From Pseudomonas rhodesiae (lineage in GTDB: Bacteria > Pseudomonadota > Gammaproteobacteria > Pseudomonadales > Pseudomonadaceae): 56,950 nt of DNA. The DNA lies in contig NZ_VFEU01000031.1 of assembly GCF_007858255.1 (NCBI RefSeq), forward strand, positions 1-56,950. The letters run 5' to 3'. The notes beneath the pieces are model-generated. The model searched no databases, was not told the DNA's origin, and worked only from the letters and a program-made list of their open reading frames with translations. Of the stretch, positions 42,178 to 50,797 are shown in pieces (within the stretch, counting starts at the first letter, position 1; every line of letters begins with the position of its first letter). Position numbers and translations under genes: made by a program.

Positions 42178-43170
42178 TTAGCTGCCGAACTGAAAACCCT
42201 TGCCGGCCGAGCGCGCGCGCTCGAAGGCCAGATTGGCCATGGCGGTGTCCTGGGCGCCGGTGCCGGTGAGGTCGCACAAGGTGACTTGCGCCTCGCTGGT
42301 CCGACCTGGGCGCTGGCCTGCGAGCACTTGCCCCAATTCGGCCAAGCCCGATTCGTCGGTAATAGCGCCGGCCGCCAGAGCGTGATGCAACTCGCCGAGG
42401 ATTCGCGTCTGGCTCAAGCGATCCGCCACGTAGCGGTCGACCTGCGCCAGCGCCTGGGGGGAAATTTCGTTTTTGTGTTCGGCGTCCGAGCCCATGGCTG
42501 TGATATGCAAGCCGGGGTGCAGATGGCGCGCTTCGATCAAGGGTTCGCGGCTCGGGGTGCAGGTGATCGCAATGTCCACGCCGGTCATGGCCTCGTCGAT
42601 GCTCGCGCAAGGCGTGACCGTCAGGCCGCTGTCGCGCGCCAGTTCAGCGCTGAAGTCTTGAGCCTTGGCGCTATCACGTGCCCAGACTTGAACGGATTCA
42701 ATCGGTCGCACCAGGCGCAATGCCTGAAGCTGTAACGCGGCCTGCTCGCCGGCACCGATCAGCGCCACGCTGCGACTGTCGACCCGCGACAGGGCGCGAG
42801 CCGCCACGGCGCCCGCCGCGGCTGTGCGTACGGCGGTCAGATAACCGTTGTCCAGCAGCAAGGCGTCGAGCAAACCGGTGCGCGCCGACAGCAACATCAT
42901 CATGCCGTTGAGGCTCGGTAGGCCGAGTTTCGGATTGTCGAAAAAACCCGGACTGACCTTGATCGCAAAACGCTCCAGGCCCGGCAGGTACGCAGTCTTC
43001 ACGTCCACTTCGCCATTGTGCTCGGGGATGTCCAGACGCAGGATCGGCGGCATTGCCACCGCTGCTGTGGCCAGCAGCACAAAGGCTTGTTCGATGGCTT
43101 CGATGCTCGGCAGGTCTAGTGCTACGCAGGCACGCAGATCCGCTTCGCTCAATAAGGTGATGTCACTCAT
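42178..43170 (-). CDS. eutC: ectoine utilization protein EutC (ornithine cyclodeaminase family)
   Basis: The protein has 330 residues. The first ATG is at 43170; the preceding TTG is less likely. It shows the ornithine cyclodeaminase/mu-crystallin pattern: LSEADLRACVALDLPSIEAIEQAF at the start, KVSPGFFDNPKLGLPSLNGMMML, RTAAAGAVAARALSR, and the NAD-binding ALIGAGEQAALQLQAL near residue 135. In ectoine clusters EutC is linked to 5-hydroxyectoine use together with EutB. It is 36 bases downstream of eutB. Confidence 0.92.
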   Translation of the reverse strand: MSDITLLSEADLRACVALDLPSIEAIEQAFVLLATAAVAMPPILRLDIPEHNGEVDVKTAYLPGLERFAIKVSPGFFDNPKLGLPSLNGMMMLLSARTGLLDALLLDNGYLTAVRTAAAGAVAARALSRVDSRSVALIGAGEQAALQLQALRLVRPIESVQVWARDSAKAQDFSAELARDSGLTVTPCASIDEAMTGVDIAITCTPSREPLIEARHLHPGLHITAMGSDAEHKNEISPQALAQVDRYVADRLSQTRILGELHHALAAGAITDESGLAELGQVLAGQRPGRTSEAQVTLCDLTGTGAQDTAMANLAFERARSAGKGFQFGS

Positions 43171-43206
43171 CAATGCGGCACTCCATTCAGTCGTTATTGT
43201 TGGGGT

Positions 43207-44178
43207 TCACGCATCTGCGCCCGCGAGGACGCGCAGGTGCTGATCGATGTCGACGTTACGGCCGCTGACCACCACCACGATCGGCCCGCGCGGCTCAATC
43301 AATCCATCAAGCAACGCGGCAATCCCGACCACGGCCGCGCCTTCCAGCACCAGACGCTCTTCGCGATAGGCATGGCGTAGGGCATTGGCGATGGAAGTCT
43401 CGCTGAGCAAATGCAGGTGGTCACACAGATCGCGAGTCATGTTGAAGGTGTAACGGTTGTTCAGGCCGATGCCACCGCCGAGCGAGTCGGCCAGGGTCGG
43501 CAGCTCTTCGACTTCCACCGGATGCCCGGCTGCGAGGCTGGCGTGCATGGCTGCACCGCGTTGCATGCTGATGCCGTGGGTGATGATGTTCGCGCTGACG
43601 CTTTTGATCGCCAGCGCAACCCCGGCAAACAAACCGCCGCCGGACAACGGCACGAGAATTTGCACCACGTCCGGTTGCTGTTCGAGGATTTCCAGCCCCA
43701 GCGTGCCCTGCCCGGCGATGATGGTCGGGTGATCGAACGGCGGCAGCAATGTCGCGCCTTGCTCGTTGGCGATCCGTTCGGCTTCACGCTGGGCGTCGTC
43801 CTGAGACTGGCCGACGATGCATACCTCGGCGCCCAGATCACGAATGGCTTGAACCTTGTTCGCCGGCACCAGATGCGACAGGCAAATCGTCGCCTTCACG
43901 CCTTGCCGGGAAGCGGCATACGCCAGAGCACGACCGTGATTACCGGTCGACGCCGCCACCACGCCACGCGCTTTCTCCTCGGCGCTGAGCTGCGCCACGG
44001 CATTGCTCGCGCCGCGCAATTTGAAACTGCCGGTGATTTGCTGGGATTCGAGTTTGAGGTACACCGCCACGCCCAATCGTTGCGAAAGGCTGGGCGAGTA
44101 TTCCAAGGGGGTACGCCGGACAAGCGATTCGATGCGCTGGCGAGCGAGGTAAACATCATGTAGCTGCAACGTTGACAT
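43207..44178 (-). CDS. eutB: hydroxyectoine utilization dehydratase EutB (PLP, threonine-dehydratase-like)
   Basis: The protein has 323 residues (ATG 44178). It belongs to the fold-type II PLP family: RTPLEYSPSLSQRL, the PLP Lys in ITGSFKLRGASNAV near residue 53, ASTGNHGRALAYAA, and the phosphate-binding glycine loop VPLSGGGLFAGVALA near residue 175. EutB is the serine/threonine-dehydratase-like enzyme proposed to act on 5-hydroxyectoine. It is the first structural gene after enuR, with a motif shared with the enuR-ehuB gap in its upstream region. Confidence 0.92.
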   Translation of the reverse strand: MSTLQLHDVYLARQRIESLVRRTPLEYSPSLSQRLGVAVYLKLESQQITGSFKLRGASNAVAQLSAEEKARGVVAASTGNHGRALAYAASRQGVKATICLSHLVPANKVQAIRDLGAEVCIVGQSQDDAQREAERIANEQGATLLPPFDHPTIIAGQGTLGLEILEQQPDVVQILVPLSGGGLFAGVALAIKSVSANIITHGISMQRGAAMHASLAAGHPVEVEELPTLADSLGGGIGLNNRYTFNMTRDLCDHLHLLSETSIANALRHAYREERLVLEGAAVVGIAALLDGLIEPRGPIVVVVSGRNVDIDQHLRVLAGADA

Positions 44179-44235
44179 GACCGCGTCCCGACTGTGGTGT
44201 TGGGCGCAGTCTAAGAGGACTGGATTGTCGTAATG

Positions 44236-44252
44236 AATGTACTAGGGCAATT
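44236..44252 (-). promoter_or_regulatory. candidate EnuR operator upstream of eutB
   Basis: On the minus strand the sequence reads AATTGCCCTAGTACATT, which agrees at 14 of 17 positions with AATTGTCCTAGTGCAAT in the enuR-ehuB gap. Both have the form AATTGyCCTAGTrCAwT. It lies about 60 bases before the eutB start codon. Confidence 0.65.
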
Positions 44253-44286
44253 TATCCGACAAACTTTTTTGCGGACTTTTTCCCGG

Positions 44287-45735
44287 TCAAAAATCATGGA
44301 TTTGCGGGTACTGCCCGAATATCTCGCGCATGCTTATCAATGCATCACGCATTTCTTCGTCGCTGCATTCGGCGCCGACACACACCCTCACCGCTCGAGC
44401 TCGCGGCGTTCCACGCACGGTGAACGGATCAGGCGATGCGACAGCGATGTGCCGGTGACGCAAGGCCCGCACCAGGCTGTCGACCTCCCAGTGTATTGGA
44501 ATGCCAACCCACGCGTTCAGTGCATGAGGATGCTGGCCGAGCAGGTGCTCGCCCAGGTATTTGCTGACTATCGCCTGCCTGCCGGCCAACAGTTTGCGCT
44601 GCAATCGCACGAGCGTGTCGGCGCGACCGTCACGAATCCAGCGCGCAGCGATTTCGGAGACCATGGGCGTGGCCATCCAGCTGTTGACCCGCAAGATACT
44701 TTCGGTGCGCAACGCCAGTCGCTTGGGCACTACCAAATAGCCGATGCGCAAACCGGTCAGCACTGACTTGGTCATGCTAGTGCAATAGAACGATAACTCC
44801 GGCAGGTAATGGCTGATTGGCGGCGCGCGATGCTCATCCAGCAACGGCCCGTATACATCGTCTTCAATGATGTGCACACCGAAACGCCGGGCGATATCGG
44901 CAATCTCCCGCCGACGACTGTCGGGCATCAGGCTGGTGGTCGGGTTGTTCAGGTTGGGCGTGCACACCAGCGCGGTGATGCGCTCATTGCTGCACATGTC
45001 TTCGAAGTGTTCCGGGTCTATGCCATAGCGGTCCATTTCCAGGCCTTTGAGGGTGAATCCCAATACCTGAGAGTTGCCGATTACCCCGTGATCGGTGATC
45101 CCTTCGCAGAGCACGACATCATCGGGACCGGCCAGAGACGCCAGCGCAAGGAAGATGCCGTGAGCGGCGCCGTTGGTAATCAGGATGTCATCACGCTCGA
45201 CCCGCAGTCCTTGCCGTCCGATCCAGTGCGTGGCCTCTTCGCGGTGCGACTCGAAACCCGCAATCGGACGAAATGCGTGTATCCACGGCTGATCCTCTTC
45301 CGTGCTGAGTTCGAGACAGGTGTCACGCCAGAACTGGTCGTGCTCGCGGGTGTGCAGGATCCGCGCGATGGAAAAATCCACCAGGGCCCGTTCGGGGCTA
45401 TCGAGAATATAGGTAGCCACTCGATCGCTCATGCGCCGCGACACAAAACTGCCGCGCCCGACTTCGCAACGCACCAGCCCCTGACGCTCCAGCTCTTTAT
45501 AGGCGTTGGTGACCGTCTGCACGCTGATGCCCATGGTATCGGCAACATGCCGCTGCGGTGGCAGGCGCTGATCATTGGCCAAGACACCCTGCTCGATATC
45601 ATCGGCAATCGCCTGCACCAGAATCTTGTACTTTGACTCGCCACTGCGGGCGATATCCAGTGCCGCTTTCCATTTGTCCATCAGCGCTAAAACTCGGGTC
45701 TGTGCTCGTCGGGACAGCATCGCGCTAGTATCCAT
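44287..45735 (-). CDS. enuR: EnuR, MocR-type (GntR + aminotransferase-like) regulator of ectoine use
   Basis: The protein has 482 residues from ATG 45735; an internal ATG five codons later is an alternative. A GntR winged helix lies at residues ~33-105 (KYKILVQAIADDIEQGVLANDQRLPPQRHVADTMGISVQTVTNAYKELERQG region). The rest is an aminotransferase-I-like domain with the PLP Lys in CTSMTKSVLTGLRIGYLV near residue 315. MocR/EnuR proteins bind ectoine-derived diaminobutyrate through PLP and relieve repression. It is divergent from ehuB. Confidence 0.93.
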   Translation of the reverse strand: MDTSAMLSRRAQTRVLALMDKWKAALDIARSGESKYKILVQAIADDIEQGVLANDQRLPPQRHVADTMGISVQTVTNAYKELERQGLVRCEVGRGSFVSRRMSDRVATYILDSPERALVDFSIARILHTREHDQFWRDTCLELSTEEDQPWIHAFRPIAGFESHREEATHWIGRQGLRVERDDILITNGAAHGIFLALASLAGPDDVVLCEGITDHGVIGNSQVLGFTLKGLEMDRYGIDPEHFEDMCSNERITALVCTPNLNNPTTSLMPDSRRREIADIARRFGVHIIEDDVYGPLLDEHRAPPISHYLPELSFYCTSMTKSVLTGLRIGYLVVPKRLALRTESILRVNSWMATPMVSEIAARWIRDGRADTLVRLQRKLLAGRQAIVSKYLGEHLLGQHPHALNAWVGIPIHWEVDSLVRALRHRHIAVASPDPFTVRGTPRARAVRVCVGAECSDEEMRDALISMREIFGQYPQIHDF

Positions 45736-45742
45736 GCAATGC

Positions 45743-45759
45743 AATTGTCCTAGTGCAAT
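45743..45759. promoter_or_regulatory. candidate EnuR operator in the enuR-ehuB gap
   Basis: AATTGTCCTAGTGCAAT is a partial palindrome (ATTG-N8-CAAT) just upstream of the enuR start. A related CTAGTATCCATGCAAT lies at 45725-45740, overlapping the enuR start codon, and the minus-strand copy at 44236-44252 precedes eutB. The 222-base gap otherwise must hold both divergent promoters. Confidence 0.65.
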
Positions 45760-45957
45760 ACAATGATGCTCAGCGCTTTTGTATGCTCGGCTCAAGGTCG
45801 ACAGCGGGCACCTTAAAGCCCACAACAAAATCAATCGACCTGTACCGGACTGCGCCCAGCTCCATGAGATCAGTCCTTGTACGCTTTGCTCTTGTAACAC
45901 TGCCTCCTACCACAGAGCCGTCACCGACGGGTCAACAAGAAACAGGAGATTTTATCG

Positions 45958-46815
45958 ATGAGCAATTTCCCTTCCCGCAGCACCCATGCATTGCGTCACC
46001 TGTTCATAGCTTGCGCGATGTTCGGCCTAGCCGCCGGCGCCCAAGCCGCTACGACACTGGAAACCGTCAAACAGAACAGCAGCATCCGTATCGGTTATGC
46101 CAACGAAACCCCATTCGCCTTTACCGAAACCGACGGCAGGGTCACCGGTGAATCACCGGAAATCGCCAAAGCCATCTTTGCCAAAATGGGCATCAAACAG
46201 GTTGACGGCGTGTTGACCGAATGGGGCTCGTTGATCCCGGGTCTGCGCGCCGGGCGCTTCGACGTGATTGCCGCCGGCATGTACATCACGCCGGCTCGCT
46301 GCAAGCAGGTGCTGTTTACCGATCCGCAGTATCAACTGCCAGACGCGCTGCTTACGGCCAAAGGCAACCCGAAGGGGCTGCACAGTTACGAAGACATCGC
46401 CAAGAATCCCGAGGTGAAGCTGGCAATCATGGCCGGCACGGTGAACCTGGGCTATGCCCGCGACTCGGGTGTAAAGGATGAGCAAATCCTCCAAGTACCG
46501 GACACCACCGCCCAGTTGCAAGCCGTGCGCGCCGGTCGTGCCGATGCGGCAGTGGGTACTCAACTGACCATGAAAGGTTTGGCCGCCAAGGGTGGTGAAA
46601 AAGTTGAAGCAGTCACCGAGTTCAAGGATGACCCGTCACACATTGGATACGGTGCTCTCGCCTTCCGTCCGGAAGACAAAGACCTGCGCGATGCGGTCAA
46701 CGCCGAGTTGAAAAAATGGTTGGGTTCCGAAGAGCACCTCAAGGCAGTTGCCCCTTTCGGGTTTGACAAATCCAACGTGACAAGCAAAACGGCTGCCGAG
46801 CTCTGCGCTCAATAG
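45958..46815 (+). CDS. ehuB: ectoine/hydroxyectoine ABC transporter substrate-binding protein EhuB
   Basis: The protein has 285 residues; ATG 45958 has AGGAG upstream. The signal peptide ends near AQA (residue ~31). The amino-acid-binding (SBP family 3) fold follows: IRIGYANETPFAFTETDGRVTGESPEIAKAIFAKMG, PGLRAGRFDVIAAGMYITPARCKQVLFTDPQYQ, and the C-terminal DLRDAVNAELKKWLGSEEHLKAVAPFGFD. Together with the adjacent permeases and the ectoine enzymes, this is EhuB. Confidence 0.94.
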   Translation: MSNFPSRSTHALRHLFIACAMFGLAAGAQAATTLETVKQNSSIRIGYANETPFAFTETDGRVTGESPEIAKAIFAKMGIKQVDGVLTEWGSLIPGLRAGRFDVIAAGMYITPARCKQVLFTDPQYQLPDALLTAKGNPKGLHSYEDIAKNPEVKLAIMAGTVNLGYARDSGVKDEQILQVPDTTAQLQAVRAGRADAAVGTQLTMKGLAAKGGEKVEAVTEFKDDPSHIGYGALAFRPEDKDLRDAVNAELKKWLGSEEHLKAVAPFGFDKSNVTSKTAAELCAQ

Positions 46816-46884
46816 TCGAAACAGGCATGGCGCCACGGCGCGATGCCTATTTCCCTGCTTAACCCGGATGGACAGGTTTAAACC

Positions 46885-47544
46885 ATGGGTGAATTACTTC
46901 CGCTATTGATACAAGGCGCTTGGGTGACGCTCCAGGTGACGATCTTCGGTTCGCTGCTGGCGATTGTCGCGGCGATTCTCGCGGCCCTGGGGCGCATGTC
47001 GCCCTGGCGGCCATTGCGCTGGTTTTCCATTGCTTACATTGAAGTGTTTCGCGGCACGTCGTTACTGGTGCAATTGTTCTGGCTGTTTTTTGTGCTGCCG
47101 CTGCCGCCCTTCAACCTTGAACTGAGCCCCTACAGCGTGGCCATCGTCGGCCTAGGCTTGCACATTGGTGCTTACGGCGCCGAGGTGATGCGCGGTGCGA
47201 TCAGCTCCGTCGCCAAGGGTCAATACGAAGCGTCCACGGCACTCAACTTCAGCGGCTACAAACGCTTTCGCCGCATCATTCTTCCGCAGGCGTTGCTGGC
47301 CGCTATACCGCCGGGTACCAACCTGCTGATCGAATTGCTTAAAAATACTTCGCTGGTGTCGTTGATCACCCTGTCAGACCTGAGCTTCAGGGCTCGTCAA
47401 CTGGATCAGGCCACTTTCCAGACCCTGGAAATCTTCAGTCTGGCGCTGGTGATGTATTTCATCCTGGCGCAAGCCATCAACATCGGCATGCGCCGCATTG
47501 AGCAGCATCTGGCTCGCGGGCGGTTGCGTGGAGGTCTGTCATGA
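46885..47544 (+). CDS. ehuC: ectoine ABC transporter permease EhuC
   Basis: The protein has 219 residues. It is a His/Glu/Gln/Arg-type (HisM-like) permease: TLQVTIFGSLLAIVAAILAALGRMSP, YIEVFRGTSLLVQLFWLFFVLPLPPF, GAYGAEVMRGAISSVAKGQYEASTALNFSGYKRFRRIILPQA (EAA loop), and LLIELLKNTSLVSLITLSDL. The stop overlaps ehuD by four bases. Confidence 0.94.
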   Translation: MGELLPLLIQGAWVTLQVTIFGSLLAIVAAILAALGRMSPWRPLRWFSIAYIEVFRGTSLLVQLFWLFFVLPLPPFNLELSPYSVAIVGLGLHIGAYGAEVMRGAISSVAKGQYEASTALNFSGYKRFRRIILPQALLAAIPPGTNLLIELLKNTSLVSLITLSDLSFRARQLDQATFQTLEIFSLALVMYFILAQAINIGMRRIEQHLARGRLRGGLS

Positions 47545-48197
47545 CACTGTTCGACTGGACCTATGCCTGGCATATCCTTCCCGATTTGCTGCGCGCCTCG
47601 CTCAACACCGTGGGCATTACCCTGATCGGTTTCCTGATCGCCATTGTGCTGGGACTGTTCCTGGCTATCGGCCGACGGAGCCGCAGAGTCTGGCTGTCGT
47701 GGCCGACCACCGCTGTGATCGAGTTCATTCGCAGTACGCCACTGCTGATCCAGGTGTATTTCCTTTACTACGTGCTGCCCAATTACGGCGTCAGCATGAC
47801 CGCCATGCAAGTGGGCATTCTGGGTATCGGCCTGCATTACGCCTGTTACATCGCCGAGGTGTATCGCGGCGGCCTCGATGCGGTGCCGCGCGCACAATGG
47901 GAAGCAGTCACGGCGCTGAACATCGCCCCGTACAGCGCATATCGCAACATAATCCTGCCGCAGGCCCTGCGGCCGATCCTGCCGCCATTGGGTAACTATC
48001 TGGTGGCAATGCTCAAGGATACGCCGGTGCTGTCGGCGATTACCGTGGTGGAAATCATGCAACAGGCCAAGAACATCGGCTCCGAGAACTTCCGCTATCT
48101 GGAGCCGATCACCATGGTCGGTCTGTTTTTCCTCGCCCTAAGCATCGCTTTGGCTTATCTGGTACGGCGCCTTGAAGTGCGCCTGGAGCTACGCTAA
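47541..48197 (+). CDS. ehuD: ectoine ABC transporter permease EhuD
   Basis: The protein has 218 residues and is the second HisM/HisQ-like permease. It has TVGITLIGFLIAIVLGLFLAIGRRS, EFIRSTPLLIQVYFLYYVLPNYG, and the EAA loop YIAEVYRGGLDAVPRAQWEAVTALNIAPYSAYRNIILPQALRPILPP region. ATGA overlap with ehuC and TAATG overlap with ehuA show translational coupling. Confidence 0.94.
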   Translation: MTLFDWTYAWHILPDLLRASLNTVGITLIGFLIAIVLGLFLAIGRRSRRVWLSWPTTAVIEFIRSTPLLIQVYFLYYVLPNYGVSMTAMQVGILGIGLHYACYIAEVYRGGLDAVPRAQWEAVTALNIAPYSAYRNIILPQALRPILPPLGNYLVAMLKDTPVLSAITVVEIMQQAKNIGSENFRYLEPITMVGLFFLALSIALAYLVRRLEVRLELR

Positions 48198-49072
48198 TGA
48201 CTACCCCACTGTCGACACCCGGTGACCTTTCAAGGCACAGCAACCCGACCCCGCTGCATCCGCAAGAGGCCACGGCCATGCAGAAAACCAAACCGGTAAA
48301 GCCGATCGTCAGCTTCCAGGACGTTACCAAGAGCTACGGCAACTTTACCGTGCTCGATCATTTGAACCTAGACGTCACGCCGGGTGAAAAAGTCGCGATC
48401 ATCGGCCCCAGCGGCTCCGGAAAATCCACACTGCTGCGGGTACTGATGACACTCGAAGGCATCGATGACGGACTGATTCGCATTGAGGATGACTTGCTGA
48501 CCCACATGCCCAATCGCAACGGTGTATTGGTGCCCGCCAATGACCGGCACATCCGCCGAGTGCGTGGCAAGATCGGCATGGTGTTCCAGAGTTTTAACCT
48601 GTTCCCTCACATGACAGCGTTGCAAAACGTTATCGAGGCGCCGGTGCAGGTGCTCGGCATGAAACCGACCGAGGCCCGTGAACGTGCAGCAGACTTGCTG
48701 GAACTGGTGGGTCTGGGCAGCAAGCTCGGGCATTACCCATCGCAGTTGTCCGGTGGTCAACAACAACGGGTGGCGATCGCCCGGGCACTCGCCATGCGCC
48801 CGAAAGTCATGCTGTTCGACGAAGTGACCTCCGCCCTCGACCCGGAACTGTGCGGTGAAGTGCTCAACGTGATCCGCAAGCTCGGCACCGAACACAACCT
48901 GACCATGCTGATGGTGACGCATCAAATGGGTTTCGCCCGTGAGTTCGCTGATCGTGTGTGCTTTTTCTACAAAGGGCAGATTCACGAGCAGGGCACCCCG
49001 GCGCAAATCTTCGAACACCCGCAGCAGGAACGCACGTGCGCGTTTCTCAGTGCGGTGAAAGAAGCAAACTAG
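48197..49072 (+). CDS. ehuA: ectoine ABC transporter ATP-binding protein EhuA
   Basis: The protein has 291 residues from the coupled ATG 48197. An internal ATG at 48278, with AGAGG upstream, would give 264 residues, nearer the usual family length, so the first 27 residues may not be translated. All motifs are canonical: Walker A GPSGSGKST, Q-loop MVFQSFNLFPH, signature LSGGQQQR and Walker B MLFDEVTSALD. It is the last gene of ehuBCDA. Confidence 0.94.
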   Translation: MTTPLSTPGDLSRHSNPTPLHPQEATAMQKTKPVKPIVSFQDVTKSYGNFTVLDHLNLDVTPGEKVAIIGPSGSGKSTLLRVLMTLEGIDDGLIRIEDDLLTHMPNRNGVLVPANDRHIRRVRGKIGMVFQSFNLFPHMTALQNVIEAPVQVLGMKPTEARERAADLLELVGLGSKLGHYPSQLSGGQQQRVAIARALAMRPKVMLFDEVTSALDPELCGEVLNVIRKLGTEHNLTMLMVTHQMGFAREFADRVCFFYKGQIHEQGTPAQIFEHPQQERTCAFLSAVKEAN

Positions 49073-49172
49073 GCAAGCTCACCAGCCCTGGCCGCCACTC
49101 GGGTCGATTACGCGTTGGGATTGCAGTTCATCGTCCCGCTGGGGGATTTGGTAAAGCCAAAAGGAGTAGTTC

Positions 49173-49412
49173 ATGACTTGCTTGATTTGTGGTGAAACTG
49201 CGGCGGTCGTTGAAACTGATGGTGAATACGAGGAAGGAATCTGTCCGAGCTGTGGGCATTGTCGAATTACGGGTGCGGCGCTTGTGCTGATGAAAACCCA
49301 CGGCCGGTATTTCGATATAGAGCTGACTCGGAAGTGGATCACAGAGCACCAAGGCATCGGATTTATTCCAACAATTGATTCGCGCCAGGCAGTTCGCCTG
49401 ATTGACGTTTAA
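49173..49412 (+). CDS. small zinc-ribbon protein
   Basis: The protein has 79 residues; GGAG lies upstream of ATG 49173. CLICGE and CPSCGH form a classical CxxC...CxxC zinc ribbon in the first 30 residues. The rest (LVLMKTHGRYFDIELTRKWITEHQGIGFIP) is a short helical tail. No specific function is known. It begins a group of small phage- or element-like genes. Confidence 0.7.
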   Translation: MTCLICGETAAVVETDGEYEEGICPSCGHCRITGAALVLMKTHGRYFDIELTRKWITEHQGIGFIPTIDSRQAVRLIDV

Positions 49413-49573
49413 TCGGCGACTCAATTCAGATCCGTCACTGTCCCGCTGAGGCAAATACGCTTTTCTGTGGGCATAGGGGCCCAATCCAGGGGCATGTCCT
49501 GGCGGTGACGTGATTCGGATTTATGGGCTATTGGTTGATGGCCCGGTATATGGTCTGATTCAGGAGCTTTGTA

Positions 49574-49669
49574 ATGACAGATACCCCCTTACAGAGATGC
49601 CGACGTGGTGTTGGCGTGCCCAAAATGTGGAAGCAACCACTTTGAACGTCCGCTTCCGCGAAAGTCGTA
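49574..49669 (+). pseudogene. remnant of a small zinc-ribbon protein, frameshifted
   Basis: ATG 49574 (GGAG upstream) gives MTDTP, and after one extra base in the CCCCCTT run the second frame reads YRDADVVLACPKCGSNHFERPLP to a stop at 49667-49669. This resembles the N-terminal half of a small Pseudomonas zinc-ribbon protein; the second CxxC knuckle is missing. The region 49670-49896 beyond shows no gene. Confidence 0.45.
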
Positions 49670-49896
49670 AGACCGCTTAGGGTCGATTTTTGCCTGTCGC
49701 CACCCTCAGATATGTGGCTTGGGGTTGGCGACCATTTAAACATTGAGAGTGGGATCGGGTGATGGTTTTAAATCCAATCCGGGATACGACTAACGCCCCT
49801 AATATTTGAGGCTTCAATCGACACGAATCTGTTGGGTGGCCCGCGGTAAAGTGAATGCGGCATGATGCCCAGCGGGCGAAAAGTGAGAGTACCCAC

Positions 49897-50229
49897 TTAC
49901 ATCGGTTTGACCGAGACTACTTCCACAAACCTGAATTTTTTTCTGGCCGTCTTTGTAGCTTCTTGTTCTGCAACTAGGGAGCTCAGCGTATCGGCCTCAT
50001 GCACCATCTCGTACATCTCGCCTTCAAATTCGTTTCCCACACGGAGCGTAACTCTCAACCTAGGAGTGAAGCCTTTTGAGACTGCCTTTTTCTTCGCTGC
50101 CTTCACCGGTTGTACGATCACAACATCCGGGACTGTGTCCTGCACGTCTGAGTTAATTGCCGGCGCAGAGGGCTCAGAATCACCGAATAGCGCCCGGCGC
50201 ATCTCATCTTCCATCAATTCCGTATTCAT
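49897..50229 (-). CDS. hypothetical protein
   Basis: The protein has 110 residues from ATG 50229; the frame is open to 50334 but the upstream part lacks a good start. The N-terminal half is acidic and Pro/Val-rich, followed by a basic linker (KAAKKKAVSKG) and a beta-rich C-terminal part (RLRVTLRVGNEFEGEMYEMVHEADTL). No family is recognised. It neighbours element-type genes. Confidence 0.55.
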   Translation of the reverse strand: MNTELMEDEMRRALFGDSEPSAPAINSDVQDTVPDVVIVQPVKAAKKKAVSKGFTPRLRVTLRVGNEFEGEMYEMVHEADTLSSLVAEQEATKTARKKFRFVEVVSVKPM

Positions 50230-50462
50230 ACCATTTCTCAGAAGGGTGTTATCTATAACCTGATCGATTCTATCAGGATGGCCGGACTCTGTAGTAAAGC
50301 GTCGTTGGGTCTGACCTGAGGTGACAAAGGCCAACAGAGCAGATACCGGCGAGCGTCAGCATCTGTCCATCTGCCGCCTATCATGGCGGGCAGCTGTCGG
50401 CCAGTCTCAGCCAAAGACGAGATGAGCTAGGCTTCCGGCATCATTCCTCAAGGACGACCGCC

Positions 50463-50681
50463 ATGCCAGATAACTCAGACTGCAAGATCGCCACGGCGGA
50501 CGCTCTGACATTGCTCCTCCACAACCAGCACGCCTTAAGTGCAGCTATAGAAGAAATAACCAAGTGGCTCTCAGAAAATGGGGTAGGAAGCGTCGCCGCT
50601 AATGCGATGTCGGCTATGGAAACGCTGGACACTAATGCTCAAGCCATCACAGATTCCATTTTGAGGATACGCCAGTCATAA
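50463..50681 (+). CDS. hypothetical small helical protein
   Basis: The protein has 72 residues; ATG 50463 has AAGGACG upstream. It is Ala-rich and amphipathic (TADALTLLLHNQHALSAAIEEITKWLSENGVGSVAANAMSAMETLDTN region). It resembles small Pseudomonas genes found in accessory regions, without known function. It is convergent with the recombinase gene. Confidence 0.65.
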   Translation: MPDNSDCKIATADALTLLLHNQHALSAAIEEITKWLSENGVGSVAANAMSAMETLDTNAQAITDSILRIRQS

Positions 50682-50797
50682 ATTACTCAGCGCAAGACTG
50701 CCCTCTGATTTGAATGCCCCCCGATTTTGTAGACACAATTGACTGGCGGCTATGGGACGGATAGCGACGGTCTAGCATCGACCGTCGCAGTGAATGG

